Shown here: in pieces, positions 44,973 to 52,836 of the stretch
Layout: the number at the start of each line of letters is the position of its first letter
Numbering within the stretch: the first letter of the stretch is position 1
From: Baaleninema simplex PCC 7105
GTDB taxonomy: Bacteria; Cyanobacteriota; Cyanobacteriia; Cyanobacteriales; Geitlerinemataceae
NCBI RefSeq assembly: GCF_000332355.1
Contig: NZ_KB235958.1
Coordinates: forward strand, 425,466-489,465
Reading direction: 5' to 3'
Length of the DNA: 64,000 nucleotides
Notes under the pieces: generated by a model
Databases searched by the model: none
What the model was told of the DNA's origin: nothing
Seen by the model: only the letters and a program-made list of their open reading frames with translations
Position numbers and translations under genes: made by a program

Positions 44973-46171
44973 GCAAACTCGAATTGAGAATTGAGGGGAG
45001 ACGTAAACTGGGACGAAATCGGATTCAATGCGACATCGTTCGATTCGGAAAGGTACTCGAAGAGTATTTTGAGAACGGTAGTTTTGCAGACGGGTTTGGT
45101 GAGGAAGTCCGAAGCCCCAACCCAACGAGCGCGTAGGCGATCGACCACTCCGTCTTTGCTCGTTAAAATCACGATGGGCATCGACTCGAGTGCCGACACG
45201 CGACGCAATTGGGTGCAGACTTCGTACCCGTTGGCGACGGGCATCACCAGATCGAGAAAGAGCAAGTCCGGTGGTTGTTCGATGATGGCCGGAACGGCTT
45301 CGACGGCGTCTTGAAAGCCCTGAAAGCGATATCCGGCTTTAGAGACGATGCTCTCGAGACTGTTGCGAACGGTGAGGCTATCGTCCAAACAGGCGATCTT
45401 CGGCACTCGGACGGGCGATTTTTCCCGGAGGGGAACGTCTTTAAGGGTTTTCCAGCTTAGAATGTTCTGTTCGAGGAAGTGGTGCAGCAGGCGAGTGACG
45501 ACGGACATTGACGAATCGAGGCGAACCAGTAGATCCCAAACCGTATGGCGTCCGTCGAACGCTTCGAGGAGGTTGAGGAAGGCCGAACCAGAAGCATGAC
45601 CGTCACGAGCGAGACGCGGAGCGCGATTGGCATCTGGCGGGCGCAGTCCCAAGCTGTACCACTGTTGAGATAACGCCCGCACGTCTCGCAACAGTTGTTT
45701 GAGTTCTAACGCCGACAGCGACAGGGGAACGAAGAGGGTGGGGCGATCGAGGGTTCGATCTTGCCAGCGATACGTCGTATCGGTGACGCCCTGGAGCGAA
45801 AACAAAACTTCTCGGGCGTTCGCGTACAGAATACTTTTGGCTTGCGATATGGTGATGCGATCGCCGACGATCGCCTCTTGCAAGCATTGATATTCCCATA
45901 CCTCCTCGCGATCGGACGGTGCGAATAACGTCTCGGGAGCGTCGGGACAATACCGTTCGAGGGCGCGATACCAGCGTCGGACGCGATGAACCGGATCGAT
46001 CGCATAAGCAAGACGACCGCTCTCGAAATATAAATCCCAACAACGACGGCCGCGAGAAACCGACAATTTCCCTGTTTTTTGCGCTTGATAAATTCTCGCG
46101 ATCGCTTCGACTAAGCGTTGCTTTTTAAATGGTCGAACTGGAGACATCACCATACCTCGAACTTGCTCCAA
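44969..46171 (-). CDS. PatA-like response regulator (PATAN domain plus receiver)
   Basis: 400 residues. The N-terminal 240 residues are a PATAN/DUF4388 region (GKLSVSRGRRCWDLYFESGRLAYA). Residues about 255-385 are a receiver with acidic pair Asp263-Asp264, phospho-acceptor Asp307 in LLFLDLVMP and Lys in ILTSKDG. Cyanobacterial proteins of this type (PatA, PixG, TaxP1) act in heterocyst patterning, phototaxis and pilus motility. The short tail after the receiver is Ser/Asn rich. It is translationally linked to the EAL gene. Confidence 0.9.
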   Translation of the reverse strand: MEQVRGMVMSPVRPFKKQRLVEAIARIYQAQKTGKLSVSRGRRCWDLYFESGRLAYAIDPVHRVRRWYRALERYCPDAPETLFAPSDREEVWEYQCLQEAIVGDRITISQAKSILYANAREVLFSLQGVTDTTYRWQDRTLDRPTLFVPLSLSALELKQLLRDVRALSQQWYSLGLRPPDANRAPRLARDGHASGSAFLNLLEAFDGRHTVWDLLVRLDSSMSVVTRLLHHFLEQNILSWKTLKDVPLREKSPVRVPKIACLDDSLTVRNSLESIVSKAGYRFQGFQDAVEAVPAIIEQPPDLLFLDLVMPVANGYEVCTQLRRVSALESMPIVILTSKDGVVDRLRARWVGASDFLTKPVCKTTVLKILFEYLSESNDVALNPISSQFTSPLNSQFEFA

Positions 46172-46477
46172 ACTCCGGTACGCCCCTCAAATTTGGGGGA
46201 TCTCAACGTGAAATACCGATCTCGTTTGAAGAAAATCAATTTTTTTGAAGAAACATCTTGACTTTTTGAAAACTATGTTAGAGTTTAAAAAAAGCTTTTA
46301 TGTTTCTCCCGTATATCTATCAGTCTATTCCCAAAAAAATAGTTTGAAAATTGTCGAGATCGCGGATTTTTTTATCAGTAATTCCTAGGTTGCCGGCCTA
46401 CGTGAAACTACGCAAACCCAAAATCGTCTCGACCTTCGCCCCGTCTCGAACCGTCCTCCTCCGATAAGCGACTTATT
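46172..46477. other. 306-bp AT-rich divergent promoter region
   Basis: No gene. It separates the divergent starts of the PATAN regulator (-) and the large histidine kinase (+). TTGACT near 46258 and A/T runs suggest promoters, but no spacing is convincing. Confidence 0.5.
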
Positions 46478-49400
46478 ATGTTCGATCGCGCGATTCGCCA
46501 AGCCATCGATCGCCATCCCCAAACCTTGACCCCGGAAACTCCGGTGTCAGACGCGATCGCCCGACTCTCCCAAAACTGCAAAACCACGGTCTTTATCTGC
46601 GATCGCCGCCGTCTCGTCGGAGCCTTCGGCGAAACCCAACTGCTGCATCTAGTTAAAAACCCCGACTTCGATCGAACCCAACCCGTCGGCGAGGTCATGG
46701 TGCAGACGTTTCCCCGCATCCGAGAGTCCCAACCTCCCGAATGGGACACCCTCAGCCGCTGGTTCGAGAACACGCCCTTACAAGCCCTACCCGTTCTCGA
46801 CAACCGCGATCGCCTCGTCGGAAGCCTCCCCCAACGCGCCCTACTGCGAGAAGCCGCCGACTTCCGACACCACGTCGCCAAACTGCAAAAGCGGATCGAT
46901 CGAGAAACCGCCGAACAAGAACTCCTCCAAGAAAAACTCGCCACCAGTTACTCCCAACTGCGAACGATTCTGTCGGCGATGCAGGACATCGTCCTCGAAA
47001 TCGACCTCGACGGAGATCGCCTCGAAGTGGGACTTCCCAGCCCCGATCCCGTCGATCCCGACGTCAGCCTGTGGATCGATCGCACCATTTCCTGCTTCTT
47101 TGAAGACGGCTACGCCGACGACTTCCTCCAACAAATCCGGCAAGCCCTTCAAACCCGGCAAACCGTCCGCTTCGAGTACAGCCTTCCCGACGGCGAATCT
47201 CCCCTATGGTTTGAAGCCCGCATCTCCCCCATTGCCCAAACCTCCGTCGTCTGGGTCGCCCGCAACGCCAACCCCAACCCCCGCAACGATCGCGCCGTTC
47301 TCTGGGTCGCCCGAGACATCACCGCCCGCAAACAAGCCGAAGACGCCATCAAAACCCTAGCCAGCGAACTCGAGCGTCGCGTCGAAGCCCGTACCGCCCA
47401 ACTCCGCAGCACCAACGAAATCCTCCGGGCTGAAATTCGCAAACGCCAACAAACCCAACAAGACCTCCAACACACCAACGATCGCATGAGAGCCGTCCTC
47501 GACGCCATTCCTGGCTTCGTATCTTGGATCGGCTCCGACGGACGCTACCAAGGCGTCAACCGCCACCTCGCCACCGCCTACGGCCTCGACCCCGAAGACT
47601 TTGTCAGCCGAGACGTGGGATTCCAAGGCAGCAACGCCCAATTTTCCGAATTCGTGCGGCAGTTCCTCGACAGCGACGGCCGAACCGCCGGCCGCGTCAT
47701 CGACACCCCCATCGGCGAGACCCTGCGTCAGTACCTCGTCGTCGCCCAAAAATACGATCGCGGCCGCGCCGCCGTCACCGTCGGCATCGACATCACCGAG
47801 CGCAAACAGTTTGAAATCGCCCTACAAAAACAACAGCGTCTCGTCCAGCAAATCGCCGACGCCACCCCAGACGTTCTCTACGTCTACGACCTCCTCGCCG
47901 AGCGCAACGTCTACGTCAACCGACAAGTCACCCAACTGCTCGGCTATACCCCCGAACGCATTCAAGCCATGTCCTCGCAATTCCTCTCGCTCGTCGTTCA
48001 TCCCGACGACATCTACAGTCTGAGCGAACAGCGAGAACGCTTTGCCGAACTGGCCGAAGACGACGTCTCAGAGCGCGAGTTTCGCGTGCGGGGAGCCGAC
48101 GGCGACTGGCGTTGGATTCACAGTCGCGAAACCATCCTCACGCGCACCGCCGATGGGACTCCCGAGCAAATTGTCGGCATCGCCCAAGACGTGACCGTTC
48201 GCAAACAGGCCGAAGAAGCCTTACGCCAGCTCAACCAAGAACTCGAAGCCAAAGTGGCCGAACGGACGGTCGCCCTGCAACGGAGCGAAGCCAAATTTCG
48301 ATCGCTGTTCGAGCAGATGGCCGTCGGCGTCGCCCAAGTAGACTTACAGGGACACTGGCAGTTCGTCAACCAAAAGCTCTGCGACATTCTCGGCTACAGT
48401 GCCGAAGAACTCGGACGAACGGGGTGTTTGGAGATGACGCACCCAGAAGACCTCGAGATAACGCGACAGTGTCTCCACAACCTGCTGAGCGATCGCGTCA
48501 ATACCTGCGCCCTCGAAAAACGTTACCAAAAGTCCGACGGGTCTCTCGTATGGACGAACGTGACGATCTCCGTCGTACGGGATACCTCCGAGACAGAATA
48601 CGGCTCGCTACCCAGCGTCGATCCTTACTTCGTCGCCGTCGTGCAAGATATCAGCGATCGCAAACAAGCCGAAGCCGCTCTCAAACAGCAAACCGAAATC
48701 TTGCAAACCATCGTCGATCGCATTCCCGTCGCCATTTGCTTCCTAGGCTCCGACGAAACCCCCCAACTCGTCAATCGCTGCTTTGAAGAAACCCTCGGCT
48801 GGTCTTTACAGGAAGTTCGAACCATCAACCTGTTTGCCGCCTGTTATCCCAACCCCGACGATCGACAACAAGTTCTCGACTACGTCCGTGCTGCCGCTCC
48901 CGGATGGCAGGATTTCACCGTTTGCCGTCGCGACGGCCACCCACTCGAAATGTCCTGGGCTAACGTCCGCCTATCTGACGGAACCACCATCGGCTTCGGT
49001 CAAGACGTCACCGAACGCAAACGCGCCGAAACCGAAGTCATCAAAGCCATCGAAAAAGAACGAGAACTCATCGATCTCAAATCTCGCTTCGTCTCCATGA
49101 CCTCTCACGAATTCCGAACCCCTTTAGCGGTGATTCAGTCCTCGGCGCAACTGCTGCACCGGTACGAGTGGAGTCGCGAAGAACAACTCGAACAACTCGA
49201 TCAAATTCAGTCGGCCGTCCGTCACATGACCGAACTGCTCGACGACGTTCTCACCTTTGCCAAGAGCGAAGCCGGAACCCTCAACTTCAACCCCTCAGAA
49301 GTCGAACTCACAGAATTCTGTCAGCGTCTGACAACGCAACTGAGTAACAGCATCGGTCGCGATCGCGCCTTCGCCAAAGAACTTCCCCATCAACCCCTAT

Positions 49401-49792
49401 GGATTCGCGCCGACGAAAAGCTCCTGCGACAAATTTTGTCTAACTTACTCTCCAACGCCCTCAAATACTCACCGCCAGAAGCTCCCGTGCGCTTTGCCCT
49501 GTGGGAGTGCGACGGTCAGATCGTCTTCGAGATCGAAGATCGCGGTATCGGAATTCCGCCAGAAGACTTACCCCGTCTGTTCGAGTCGTTCCACCGCGCC
49601 AAAAACGTCGGGACGATTCCCGGTACGGGGTTGGGATTGGCGATCGTCAAGCGATGTGTCGATTTGCACGGCGGGACGATCGAAGTCGATAGCGAATCGG
49701 GACGGGGAACTCAGGTGACGGTCGTGCTTCCCACCACGACGGACGAAGAGACCCTTGCGAATCGATCGCGAACCGCAAGCGGCGAGCCGTGA
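46478..49792 (+). CDS. CBS / multi-PAS sensor histidine kinase
   Basis: 1104 residues, no membrane segment, so cytosolic. Order: CBS pair (about 1-125), coiled coil, PAS (about 165-285), coiled coil, PAS (335-445), PAS (450-575), coil, PAS (605-735), PAS (740-850), HisKA with phospho-acceptor His877 in SHEFRTPL, and HATPase with SNLLSNALKYS, DRGIGIP and GTGLGLAIVK. It should respond to a nucleotide through the CBS pair and to small ligands, redox or light through PAS domains. No receiver is attached, so the PATAN regulator (divergent) and the regulator at 52156 are candidate partners. Confidence 0.93.
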   Translation: MFDRAIRQAIDRHPQTLTPETPVSDAIARLSQNCKTTVFICDRRRLVGAFGETQLLHLVKNPDFDRTQPVGEVMVQTFPRIRESQPPEWDTLSRWFENTPLQALPVLDNRDRLVGSLPQRALLREAADFRHHVAKLQKRIDRETAEQELLQEKLATSYSQLRTILSAMQDIVLEIDLDGDRLEVGLPSPDPVDPDVSLWIDRTISCFFEDGYADDFLQQIRQALQTRQTVRFEYSLPDGESPLWFEARISPIAQTSVVWVARNANPNPRNDRAVLWVARDITARKQAEDAIKTLASELERRVEARTAQLRSTNEILRAEIRKRQQTQQDLQHTNDRMRAVLDAIPGFVSWIGSDGRYQGVNRHLATAYGLDPEDFVSRDVGFQGSNAQFSEFVRQFLDSDGRTAGRVIDTPIGETLRQYLVVAQKYDRGRAAVTVGIDITERKQFEIALQKQQRLVQQIADATPDVLYVYDLLAERNVYVNRQVTQLLGYTPERIQAMSSQFLSLVVHPDDIYSLSEQRERFAELAEDDVSEREFRVRGADGDWRWIHSRETILTRTADGTPEQIVGIAQDVTVRKQAEEALRQLNQELEAKVAERTVALQRSEAKFRSLFEQMAVGVAQVDLQGHWQFVNQKLCDILGYSAEELGRTGCLEMTHPEDLEITRQCLHNLLSDRVNTCALEKRYQKSDGSLVWTNVTISVVRDTSETEYGSLPSVDPYFVAVVQDISDRKQAEAALKQQTEILQTIVDRIPVAICFLGSDETPQLVNRCFEETLGWSLQEVRTINLFAACYPNPDDRQQVLDYVRAAAPGWQDFTVCRRDGHPLEMSWANVRLSDGTTIGFGQDVTERKRAETEVIKAIEKERELIDLKSRFVSMTSHEFRTPLAVIQSSAQLLHRYEWSREEQLEQLDQIQSAVRHMTELLDDVLTFAKSEAGTLNFNPSEVELTEFCQRLTTQLSNSIGRDRAFAKELPHQPLWIRADEKLLRQILSNLLSNALKYSPPEAPVRFALWECDGQIVFEIEDRGIGIPPEDLPRLFESFHRAKNVGTIPGTGLGLAIVKRCVDLHGGTIEVDSESGRGTQVTVVLPTTTDEETLANRSRTASGEP

Positions 49793-49954
49793 AGACCGTT
49801 GGCAGGTCACAGGTTTTTCCTCGTCCCCTCGTTTCCCGGTCGTCTCCTCACTGCCCGATTTCAGCGATCGCCCTGACTTTAAGTTTCTTAAACTTACAGG
49901 AACTCGACGTCAAAGACTGAAAAGTTTCACGCAGACCTCTCGGGAGCGTGGAAG

Positions 49955-50007
49955 CCCCGTGTCTTTAGACCGGGGAGGAAACGCGACACGGGGACTTTAG
50001 TCCCCGT
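49955..50007. repeat. two right-end hairpins of the IscB element
   Basis: CCCCGTGTCTTTAGACCGGGG (49955-49975) and ACGGGGACT/AGTCCCCGT (49988-50007, perfect 9-bp stem, 2-nt loop) lie just after the IscB stop. Subterminal hairpins of this sort are the transposase binding sites of IS200/IS605-type elements. They mark the right end of the element near 49945. Confidence 0.7.
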
Positions 50008-50014
50008 AAGTCTT

Positions 50015-51286
50015 TCAGGCATAGGCGTAACCATCCTTTCTGTGAATTGGTTTGCAGTATTTGTGGCTGATGCCTGCCACTCTTCCAGACGCGGTGGTAA
50101 TATCAAAACTGCCAGAAGCACGGCAGAGAACCCGTCCTACATAGGAGCCGATTTTCTTCCCGGTCATGACTGTGGCAGTGACGATATCGCCTGTCTGAAA
50201 GCCTTTATGAATTTGAACTCGGGAGCGGTGGCGAGTAGGAAACCCATATTTATCCGTCCCGCACATCTGTCGAGTACCATGTCCTTTGGCTGCAATTAGT
50301 AACGGCTTTGATGTGAGGATTTCGAGTGATTCGATTTTCCCGACACACGCTGCATCAAGCCAGTGAGCCTTGGGCAATTCCCATCGAGTCCGATTAAACT
50401 TGGTTTGTCCCCCCGTGCCTGTCGCCACAGGCAAGCCTGTCTGTTTCAGAGCAGTCAACAATGCCCATCGGGTTGAATTAACCGCTGCTGCATCTTTAAG
50501 CGGTGATTTTGCCTGCCTGAGAATACGACTCAGTAAATCAGGCTTGCCCGATAAAAAGTCTCGAATGTCCTGATTGCCTTTGGATTGATTGCATGAGTGG
50601 CAAGCTAGGGTCAGGTTGGAAACCCGGTCGGTTCCCCCTTTAGACTTGGGGTGAATATGCTCGACTTCAAGCGCTACATTTTTAGCTCCACAGTAAGCAC
50701 ATTTCTGATTCCATTTCTCTAATAAATATTCCCTGACTTCATAGCCTGGCAATTCCCCTTGCTGGTACTCAATGCCCGATATCTCAGGGTTCTGCATGAG
50801 TTGCAGGTCGAACCTTACTAGCTCTTGGGAAATGTGGGCAATTGGGGCAAGCCGGCGAAAGCGGTTAACCCATGTCATTGTGGTATCTATCCGATGCTGC
50901 AAGCTGGGAGCTAACCAACCATTGGGACGAGTTCGATTTAAGAACCGAGCCTGCCGATAGCGAGTCTTGCGGTTTCGTCTAGAACGTCGGAGTTGACGAC
51001 GAGACAGCAATGCATCCTTAATTTGTTGGCTCCGGTGCTGCAACTCGGCGCCAAAGATGATTCGATCCCCTTGCTTCAGGGCAATTCCAGTGACTTGAGA
51101 ACCTGGATCTAATTTGATTTCGATAGGTTCAGGATTAGCATCAACCTCCTTTTTTAAGATGAGGGTGAATGGGTAGCGTCGAAATACAGATGCTTTCCCC
51201 GCTTTGAGCAGTGACCGTGCTACCCCTGGCTTGCAGGGTGTAAGCGGCTTGCGGTTGGCATCTAAAACGAAAACATGGTTAGACAT
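50015..51286 (-). CDS. iscB: IscB RNA-guided endonuclease (OMEGA system)
   Basis: 423 residues from the ATG at 51286 (MSNHVFVLDANRKPLTPC). The order is that of IscB: PLMP domain at 1-50, RuvC-I with catalytic Asp in KLDPGSQVTGIAL, an Arg-rich bridge helix (SRRQLRRSRRNRKTRYRQA), RuvC-II Glu in HISQELVRFD, an HNH domain CAYCGAKNVALEVEHIHPKSKGGT ending CHSCN, and RuvC-III Asp in HWLDAACV. All catalytic residues are present, so it should be active. IscB is the ancestor-type relative of Cas9 carried by IS200/IS605-like elements and uses an omega RNA coded upstream. No TnpA transposase accompanies it, so movement depends on a transposase supplied in trans. Confidence 0.96.
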   Translation of the reverse strand: MSNHVFVLDANRKPLTPCKPGVARSLLKAGKASVFRRYPFTLILKKEVDANPEPIEIKLDPGSQVTGIALKQGDRIIFGAELQHRSQQIKDALLSRRQLRRSRRNRKTRYRQARFLNRTRPNGWLAPSLQHRIDTTMTWVNRFRRLAPIAHISQELVRFDLQLMQNPEISGIEYQQGELPGYEVREYLLEKWNQKCAYCGAKNVALEVEHIHPKSKGGTDRVSNLTLACHSCNQSKGNQDIRDFLSGKPDLLSRILRQAKSPLKDAAAVNSTRWALLTALKQTGLPVATGTGGQTKFNRTRWELPKAHWLDAACVGKIESLEILTSKPLLIAAKGHGTRQMCGTDKYGFPTRHRSRVQIHKGFQTGDIVTATVMTGKKIGSYVGRVLCRASGSFDITTASGRVAGISHKYCKPIHRKDGYAYA

Positions 51287-51540
51287 TGTTGCGTCTCTTC
51301 TGATTGCTCGTAACGTTGGCTTCGCCAATGTTCAGAGTCGGTACTCTCCAAATCGCACTGTCTTAACCCCTTAAAACTGTTTAACGATTCGGTTCTAGAG
51401 CCTAGAACTAGCACGCATTCCAGGGTAGGAACTTTAACTCTTGCTCGCTCACGTAGCCAGTTAAGGCGATAGCTGGTCAGCTACCTGAAGGGGAGGCACG
51501 AAGCCCCCGTGCTTCAGCCGGGGGTGCTGACAATGCTACA
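51287..51540 (-). ncRNA. predicted omega RNA of IscB
   Basis: IscB guide RNAs are coded just upstream on the same strand, and this gap has no gene but many stems: TTGGC/GCCAA (51316-51328), GTTCTAG/CTAGAAC (51392-51408, 3-nt loop), TAGCTGGTCAGCTA (51470-51483) and CCCCCG/CGGGGG (51504-51524). The last lies near the left end of the element. The guide would be read from the sequence outside the left end, about 51537-51560. Exact ends are not known. Confidence 0.65.
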
Positions 51541-52155
51541 ATACAACTGCTTTAGCGCGATGGCAGTGTTAAAGTTATGTGGGTGAAGTACCCGACGCTG
51601 ATGCTTCGCATACAGCACGGGCTTCCAGTTTCACAGGCCAGCGCCGCCACGCCCGCGAACCCAGTTTTGGTCTTCGTTCTCTCGGATGCAAGCTCCGAGA
51701 GCTGCGAAGACTGCGTCTTACCCAGCCTCCGAAGGTTTGGCTTGCCGCAAGCGACAGCCCTGACTCCCGTAACGCATCGCGTTACCCTGGCAGCAACCCG
51801 TCTTCCACAGGTCGATATTTGTTGCTTGTCTCAAGCACGGACTTACGGATACCGTGAACGTTGAAGGAAACAGCTTCCCCGAGCTGCCGATCTATCTGCG
51901 GCAAGAGTCCAAGCTCTACTTTGAAGTTAGCCTGTCTGTTCGATACGGTCGGGCGGTTCGTTGACCATCTCGACGCTTCGACTTCGCTCAGCGTTGAGTC
52001 CGAGCGGAGTCGAGGACTCGATTATACCTTGCCGCTCGGCTATCCCGGCCGCCGCCGACCGTTCGGCTGGGCTCACGGCCGAAGCCTTCATCTGCAGCGC
52101 GGGGCTTCCCGCCGAGGGAGCTAAAATAGCTACGATCGACGTTTTGAAACGAGCG
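51541..52155. other. unexplained GC-rich region between the IscB element and the response regulator
   Basis: A 288-bp open frame at 51577-51864 overlaps a second frame and has unusual, Pro/Ser/Arg-rich composition, so I do not call it a gene. Near 51873-51950 a frame reads EGNSFPELPIYLRQESKLYFEV, which looks more protein-like and could be the relic of a coding region. The stretch probably contains debris of an earlier insertion. The palindromic repeat copy at 51974-52017 lies in it. Confidence 0.4.
51974..52017 (-). repeat. 44-bp dispersed palindromic repeat, copy 2
   Basis: Exact reverse complement of 56-99. It lies 139 bp upstream of the response regulator start. Confidence 0.85.
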
Positions 52156-52836
52156 ATGAAAAAAGTTCTAGTTATCGAAGACGAACAAATTTTACGAAAA
52201 AATATCCTCAAAATCCTTAAAGCAGAGGGTTTTGAGTCGCTCGGTGCCGCAGATGGCTACGAAGGAATCGATTTGGCTCGCTCTGAGAATCCCGACTTAA
52301 TCGTTTGCGATATCATGATGCCCGAACTCGACGGCTACGGTGTTTTAAAAACCCTCCAAGCCGACCGCGAAACGGCAATGATTCCGTTTATTTTTCTCAC
52401 CGCGAAAACCGATCGCGCCGATATGCGACAAGGGATCGAACTCGGAGCAGACGATTACCTCGTCAAACCCTTCGATGCCGACGAACTGCTGCGGGCGATC
52501 GAAACGCGGTTTAAAAAGCAAGACTTGCTCCTCGATCGCATGGCGTCTCTCTCCGACGAACTGACGCGACTGCAACAGTTTCTCAACGCGAAAGACGGAT
52601 TGATGGAAAACCTCGATCGCGAACTGCGTCGTCCCATGTCCAATATCAAAGTGGCGTTGACGATGTTGCAGAACAAAAATACCCCCGAAGCCCGCGATCG
52701 CTACCTACAAATTCTCGAAGAGGAATTTTCCCGCGAAATTTCCCTACTCAACCAAGTTTCGGAAATGCAAAAACTCCTCACGCCCGAAAACGTGAATTTA
52801 CTCTGTCAGTTCAACCTGTTACAAGGGCGGTCTTAA
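52156..52836 (+). CDS. response regulator with a degenerate kinase dimerisation domain
   Basis: 226 residues from the ATG at 52156. Residues 1-120 are a receiver: acidic Glu8-Asp9, phospho-acceptor Asp52 in VCDIMMPELDG, Thr in FLTAK and Lys104 in LVKPF. Residues 125-215 are helical and resemble HisKA: DRELRRPMSNIKVALTML at 154-171 aligns with SHELRTPL, but the phospho-accepting His is Arg155. It has no ATPase domain. It may bind and titrate or scaffold a kinase. The end overlaps menD by 4 bp on the opposite strand. Confidence 0.9.
   Translation: MKKVLVIEDEQILRKNILKILKAEGFESLGAADGYEGIDLARSENPDLIVCDIMMPELDGYGVLKTLQADRETAMIPFIFLTAKTDRADMRQGIELGADDYLVKPFDADELLRAIETRFKKQDLLLDRMASLSDELTRLQQFLNAKDGLMENLDRELRRPMSNIKVALTMLQNKNTPEARDRYLQILEEEFSREISLLNQVSEMQKLLTPENVNLLCQFNLLQGRS

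Noticed and set aside
50015-51286. Cas9 or ordinary HNH endonuclease
   Set aside because: At 423 residues, with a PLMP domain, split RuvC and no REC lobe, it is IscB rather than Cas9; the RuvC segments rule out a plain HNH enzyme.
51577-51864. Open frames of 92-95 residues beside the IscB element
   Set aside because: Two overlapping frames both lack family features and have Ser/Pro/Arg-rich composition typical of non-coding GC-rich DNA.
51961-52155. Upstream extension of the response regulator frame
   Set aside because: It runs through the palindromic repeat and gives a low-quality sequence; the receiver begins normally at the ATG at 52156.
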